This document shows positions 61,537-64,000 of a stretch of 64,000 bases of DNA, one piece after another. The notes below the pieces were generated by a model. It had not been told where the DNA came from. It saw nothing but the letters and a program-made list of their open reading frames with translations, and made no database searches. Source of the stretch: CAXTPV01 sp965276715 (GTDB taxonomy: Bacteria > Pseudomonadota > Alphaproteobacteria > Acetobacterales > Acetobacteraceae); NCBI GenBank assembly GCA_965276715.1, contig OZ255622.1, forward strand, positions 3,658,001 to 3,722,000, in the 5' to 3' direction. The position numbers and the translations under genes were made by a program. The stretch's first letter is position 1, and every line of letters begins with the position of its first letter.

Positions 61537-62462
61537 CAGCGATCGAGGAAGCTCTTGTAGTTCGCGCGCGTCACCAACTCGTAGGGGATGACGTCGTTCT
61601 GGCTGACCGGCTCGCCGTTGGCGAGCTTGACCGCATCGTCGACCGCGCTGGTCCCCTGTCCCTTGGCATTCTGGAAGACGGTCACCGCCATCGTGCTCTT
61701 GGCGATCGCCGACAGCCCGTCGGGCGTCGCGTCGACACCGCCGATCGCGATCGTCTTCGGATCGAGGCCGTTCGAGTGGATCGCGATGATCGCGCCGATT
61801 GCCATCTCGTCGTTGTTGGCGGCAACACCGGCGATCTTGTCGCCCTTGGTGAGCCAGTTGTTCATCAGGTCGATCGCCTTGTTGCGTTCCCAGTTCGCCG
61901 TCTGCTGCTCGACCACGTGGATGTCGGGATATTTTGCCAGGATCTCCTTGACGCCCGCCGTCCTGCCCTGAGTGGAGTTGTTCGCCAAGTCCCCCAGCAT
62001 GATCACCAGGTTGCCATGTCCGCCCATCCTGGTCGCCAGTTGCGTCATTTGCAGCCGTCCGGCCAGCTTGTCGTCGGACGCCACCACCGCGACGCTCGGC
62101 GGCAGCGACGCGACGTCGGGACGCCGGTTCACATAGACCAGCGGAATGTGGGCGTTCGTCGCGGCCTCGGTGATCGGCTTGGTGGCCGCCGTGTCGACCG
62201 GATTGACGATGATCGCATCGACACGCTGCGAGACGAAGTTCTGCACCTCGCTCAACTGCTTGCCGACATCGCCCTGTGCGTCCTGGAACTGGATCCGCAG
62301 CCCGCTCACTTGGCGCGCATGCTGCTCCATTGCCTTGCGGACAGTGGTAAGAAAGTTGTCGTCGAACAGCGCCATGCTCACGCCAATGGTCAGCGGCTTG
62401 GCGATCGCGAGCGAGGGCAGGGTGGTCATCAGTCCGAAGGCGACGGCAGTGCGAAACTTCAT
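61536..62462 (-). CDS. Sugar ABC transporter substrate-binding protein, RbsB type
   Basis: Periplasmic receptor (308 aa) of the ribose/galactose/inositol type. A signal peptide ends near SLAIA (residue 21). TIGVSMALFDDNFLTTVRKAM, AIIVNPVDTAATKPI, YVNRRPDV and VAANNDEMAIGAI are diagnostic. GGAGG stands 5 bp before the ATG at 62462, preferred over an ATG four codons upstream. With the permease, duplicated ATPase and RpiR regulator it resembles myo-inositol/rhizopine importers, though this specificity is inference. Confidence 0.92.
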   Translation of the reverse strand: MKFRTAVAFGLMTTLPSLAIAKPLTIGVSMALFDDNFLTTVRKAMEQHARQVSGLRIQFQDAQGDVGKQLSEVQNFVSQRVDAIIVNPVDTAATKPITEAATNAHIPLVYVNRRPDVASLPPSVAVVASDDKLAGRLQMTQLATRMGGHGNLVIMLGDLANNSTQGRTAGVKEILAKYPDIHVVEQQTANWERNKAIDLMNNWLTKGDKIAGVAANNDEMAIGAIIAIHSNGLDPKTIAIGGVDATPDGLSAIAKSTMAVTVFQNAKGQGTSAVDDAVKLANGEPVSQNDVIPYELVTRANYKSFLDR

Positions 62463-62500
62463 GGTGTCCTCCATTCGGCCGGCGTTGGTGCCGATGCCGT

Positions 62501-63508
62501 TCAGAAACTGCGCCGGCGCCGCCGGAACTGGTCGGCCATCACGGCCACGATGATGATCAGCCCCTTCACCACATCCTGGATGTAGGCGTCGACGCCGAGG
62601 AAGGTGAAACCGCTCATCATCACACCCAGGATCAGCGTCCCCACCACTGTCCCGGTGATCCGCCCGACGCCGCCCGACAGGCTCGTGCCCCCGATCACCG
62701 CGGCCGCGATCGCATCGAGTTCGTAGGACATGCCCATCCCCGCCTGCCCGCTCGTCGCGCGCGACGCCATGATGATCCCGGCCAGTCCCGAAAGCCCGCC
62801 CGCGACGGTGTAGACGATGATGAGATGCCGCTTGACGTCGATGCCCGACACGCGCGCGGCCTGCATGTTGCCGCCGATCGCGTAGGTGTATTTCCCGTAG
62901 CGCGTGTAGCGAAGGGCAATGTGAAAGAATGCCGCCACCGCCAGAAAGATGAACACCGGGTGGCCGCCCGATCCGATGTCCCCGAAGCGATCCGACAGCA
63001 TGCTGATCGGCTCGCCGTGCGTATAGAGGCGGGCGAGCCCGCGCGCCGTCACCATCATCCCCAACGTCGCGATGAACGGCGGCAGCCGCCCGAACGTCAC
63101 CAGCGCACCGTTGCAGAACCCCGCGATCGCGCCCACCGCCAGACCGGCCGCCACCGGCACCACGACCGGCAGGTCGGTCAGCCCGGGAAACACCGCGCGC
63201 GAATAGTCGCTCTCCTGCGACAGGCTTGCCGCGATCATCGCCGAGAGCGCCAGCACCGATCCCGACGACAGGTCGATCCCCGTCGTGATGATCACCTGCG
63301 TCACGCCCACCGCGATCAGGCCGACGATCGACACCTGCAGGATGATGATCAGCAGCCGCTGCGGATTGCCGAGAAAACTCTGCCCGCGCAACGTCCAGCC
63401 GAGCAGCTCGAAGATCAGCGCGATCCCGAGCAGGACGAACACGATGCTCGCCTCGACCGGCAGCTTGCGCACCCGTCGCGGCGCCGCGATCCCGGCCGTC
63501 TGCGCCAT
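62501..63508 (-). CDS. Sugar ABC transporter permease, RbsC type
   Basis: Inner-membrane permease (335 aa) of the ribose-type family with about ten membrane segments. ITTGIDLSSGSVLALSAM, PPFIATLGMMVTARGLARLYTHG, YAIGGNMQAARVSGIDVKR (ATPase-contact loop) and DAIAAAVIGGTSLSGG are all conserved signatures. ATG at 63508 is used; a GTG at 63517 overlapping the ATPase stop (GTGA) is an equally coupled option. It is followed 38 bp later by the binding-protein gene. Confidence 0.93.
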   Translation of the reverse strand: MAQTAGIAAPRRVRKLPVEASIVFVLLGIALIFELLGWTLRGQSFLGNPQRLLIIILQVSIVGLIAVGVTQVIITTGIDLSSGSVLALSAMIAASLSQESDYSRAVFPGLTDLPVVVPVAAGLAVGAIAGFCNGALVTFGRLPPFIATLGMMVTARGLARLYTHGEPISMLSDRFGDIGSGGHPVFIFLAVAAFFHIALRYTRYGKYTYAIGGNMQAARVSGIDVKRHLIIVYTVAGGLSGLAGIIMASRATSGQAGMGMSYELDAIAAAVIGGTSLSGGVGRITGTVVGTLILGVMMSGFTFLGVDAYIQDVVKGLIIIVAVMADQFRRRRRSF

Positions 63509-63513
63509 GTCGT

Positions 63514-64000
63514 TCACCGCGCGGCGAGCTCCATGATCCGCTCCTGCGTGGCCTCCGCGCGCGACAGCACGCCGGCGACGCGCCCCTCCTGCATCACCAC
63601 CACGCGGTCGCTCATTCCGAGGATCTCCGGCAACTCCGACGACACCATGATGATCGACAATCCTTGCGCGACCAGTTCGGCCATCAGCCGGTGGATCTCC
63701 GCCTTGGCGCCCACGTCGATCCCGCGCGTGGGTTCGTCGAGGATCAGGATGCGCGGGCTCGTCATCAGCCAGCGCGCGATTAGCACCTTCTGCTGATTGC
63801 CGCCGCTCAGATTCTCGATCATCGTGCCCATGTCGGGGGTCTTGACGCTGAGCGCGCCCCGCATCGCGTCGCACTTCCCGCTCAGCGCCTCCTGGCGCAC
63901 AAAGCCTCCCGGCGAAAACGCCGACACCGACGCGATCTGCATGTTCTCCAGCACCGACAGCATCAGGAACAACCCGCTTGCCTTCCTGTCCTCGGTCAGC
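63514..64000 (-). CDS. Sugar ABC transporter ATPase, RbsA type (partial, C-terminal part)
   Basis: The last 161 residues of a duplicated RbsA-type ATPase; the start lies beyond the right edge. The visible part is from the second ATPase domain: LTEDRKASGLF, signature LSGGNQQKV, Walker B LILDEPTRGID and the switch region MVSSELPEILGMSDRVVVM. The stop overlaps or nearly touches the permease start. It energises the importer encoded downstream. Confidence 0.93.
   Translation of the reverse strand, partial: LTEDRKASGLFLMLSVLENMQIASVSAFSPGGFVRQEALSGKCDAMRGALSVKTPDMGTMIENLSGGNQQKVLIARWLMTSPRILILDEPTRGIDVGAKAEIHRLMAELVAQGLSIIMVSSELPEILGMSDRVVVMQEGRVAGVLSRAEATQERIMELAAR

Noticed and set aside
1..64000. 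tRNA, rRNA, riboswitch and CRISPR features
   Set aside because: No T-loop-like GGTTCRA motifs with matching arms, no rRNA-like stretches, no conserved riboswitch core and no array of evenly spaced repeats were found by eye.

Overview
The window is 64 kb of very GC-rich, densely packed chromosomal DNA from a Gram-negative alphaproteobacterium. The closest feel is Rhodospirillales, possibly Acetobacteraceae, but this placement is an inference. It rests on the miaB-phoH-ybeY-corC gene order, the TamA/TamB pair, a DUF1192 protein, many BMP-, Rbs- and Dpp-type ABC transporters, and CTAGAGC palindromic repeats of a kind common in alphaproteobacteria. I saw no rRNA, tRNA or CRISPR array.

Region 1 (1-11.7 kb): a peptide-type ABC transporter (minus strand) faces a plus-strand cluster of OprB porin, oxidised polyvinyl-alcohol hydrolase-like esterase, cytochrome c/PQQ polyvinyl-alcohol dehydrogenase-like enzyme, alpha/beta hydrolase and short-chain dehydrogenase. 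It reads as an uptake-oxidise-cleave route for PVA or a similar secondary-alcohol polymer. A minus-strand secreted protein and an acyl-CoA ligase follow.

Region 2 (11.9-19.3 kb): a tightly overlapping BMP-type (nucleoside-like) ABC importer operon ends in a thioesterase and is preceded by a lone phage-type tail-fibre gene. A divergent enoyl-CoA hydratase follows.

Region 3 (19.3-30.6 kb): core genes. corC, ybeY, phoH and miaB overlap one another. A PlsC-type acyltransferase diverges from tamA-tamB, the outer-membrane/inner-membrane assembly pair.

Region 4 (30.6-40.2 kb): accessory DNA. The last 102 bp of tamB reappear at 33763-33864 with one mismatch, bracketing a 3.2 kb cassette of unknown small secreted and membrane proteins. 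Next come more unknowns and a decayed MmeI-like type IIG restriction-modification gene with a stop at codon 17 and a 3' frameshift.

Region 5 (40.2-57.9 kb): a methyltransferase-WbsX fusion, a LysR/SDR divergent pair, a YegD-like Hsp70 gene broken by a 113-bp double-hairpin element, a quinone-oxidoreductase-like gene, an MFS exporter, AsmA, PhzF, DUF1192, a monooxygenase, a secreted aldose epimerase, a DUF7002-like protein, an unlisted 46-residue protein, and a one-component membrane regulator whose periplasmic end is a cysteine-less rhodanese-like domain.

Region 6 (58-64 kb): an EthA-like flavin monooxygenase gene cut in two by a defective IS481-type element, then an RbsABC-like sugar importer operon with an RpiR-type regulator, running off the right edge.
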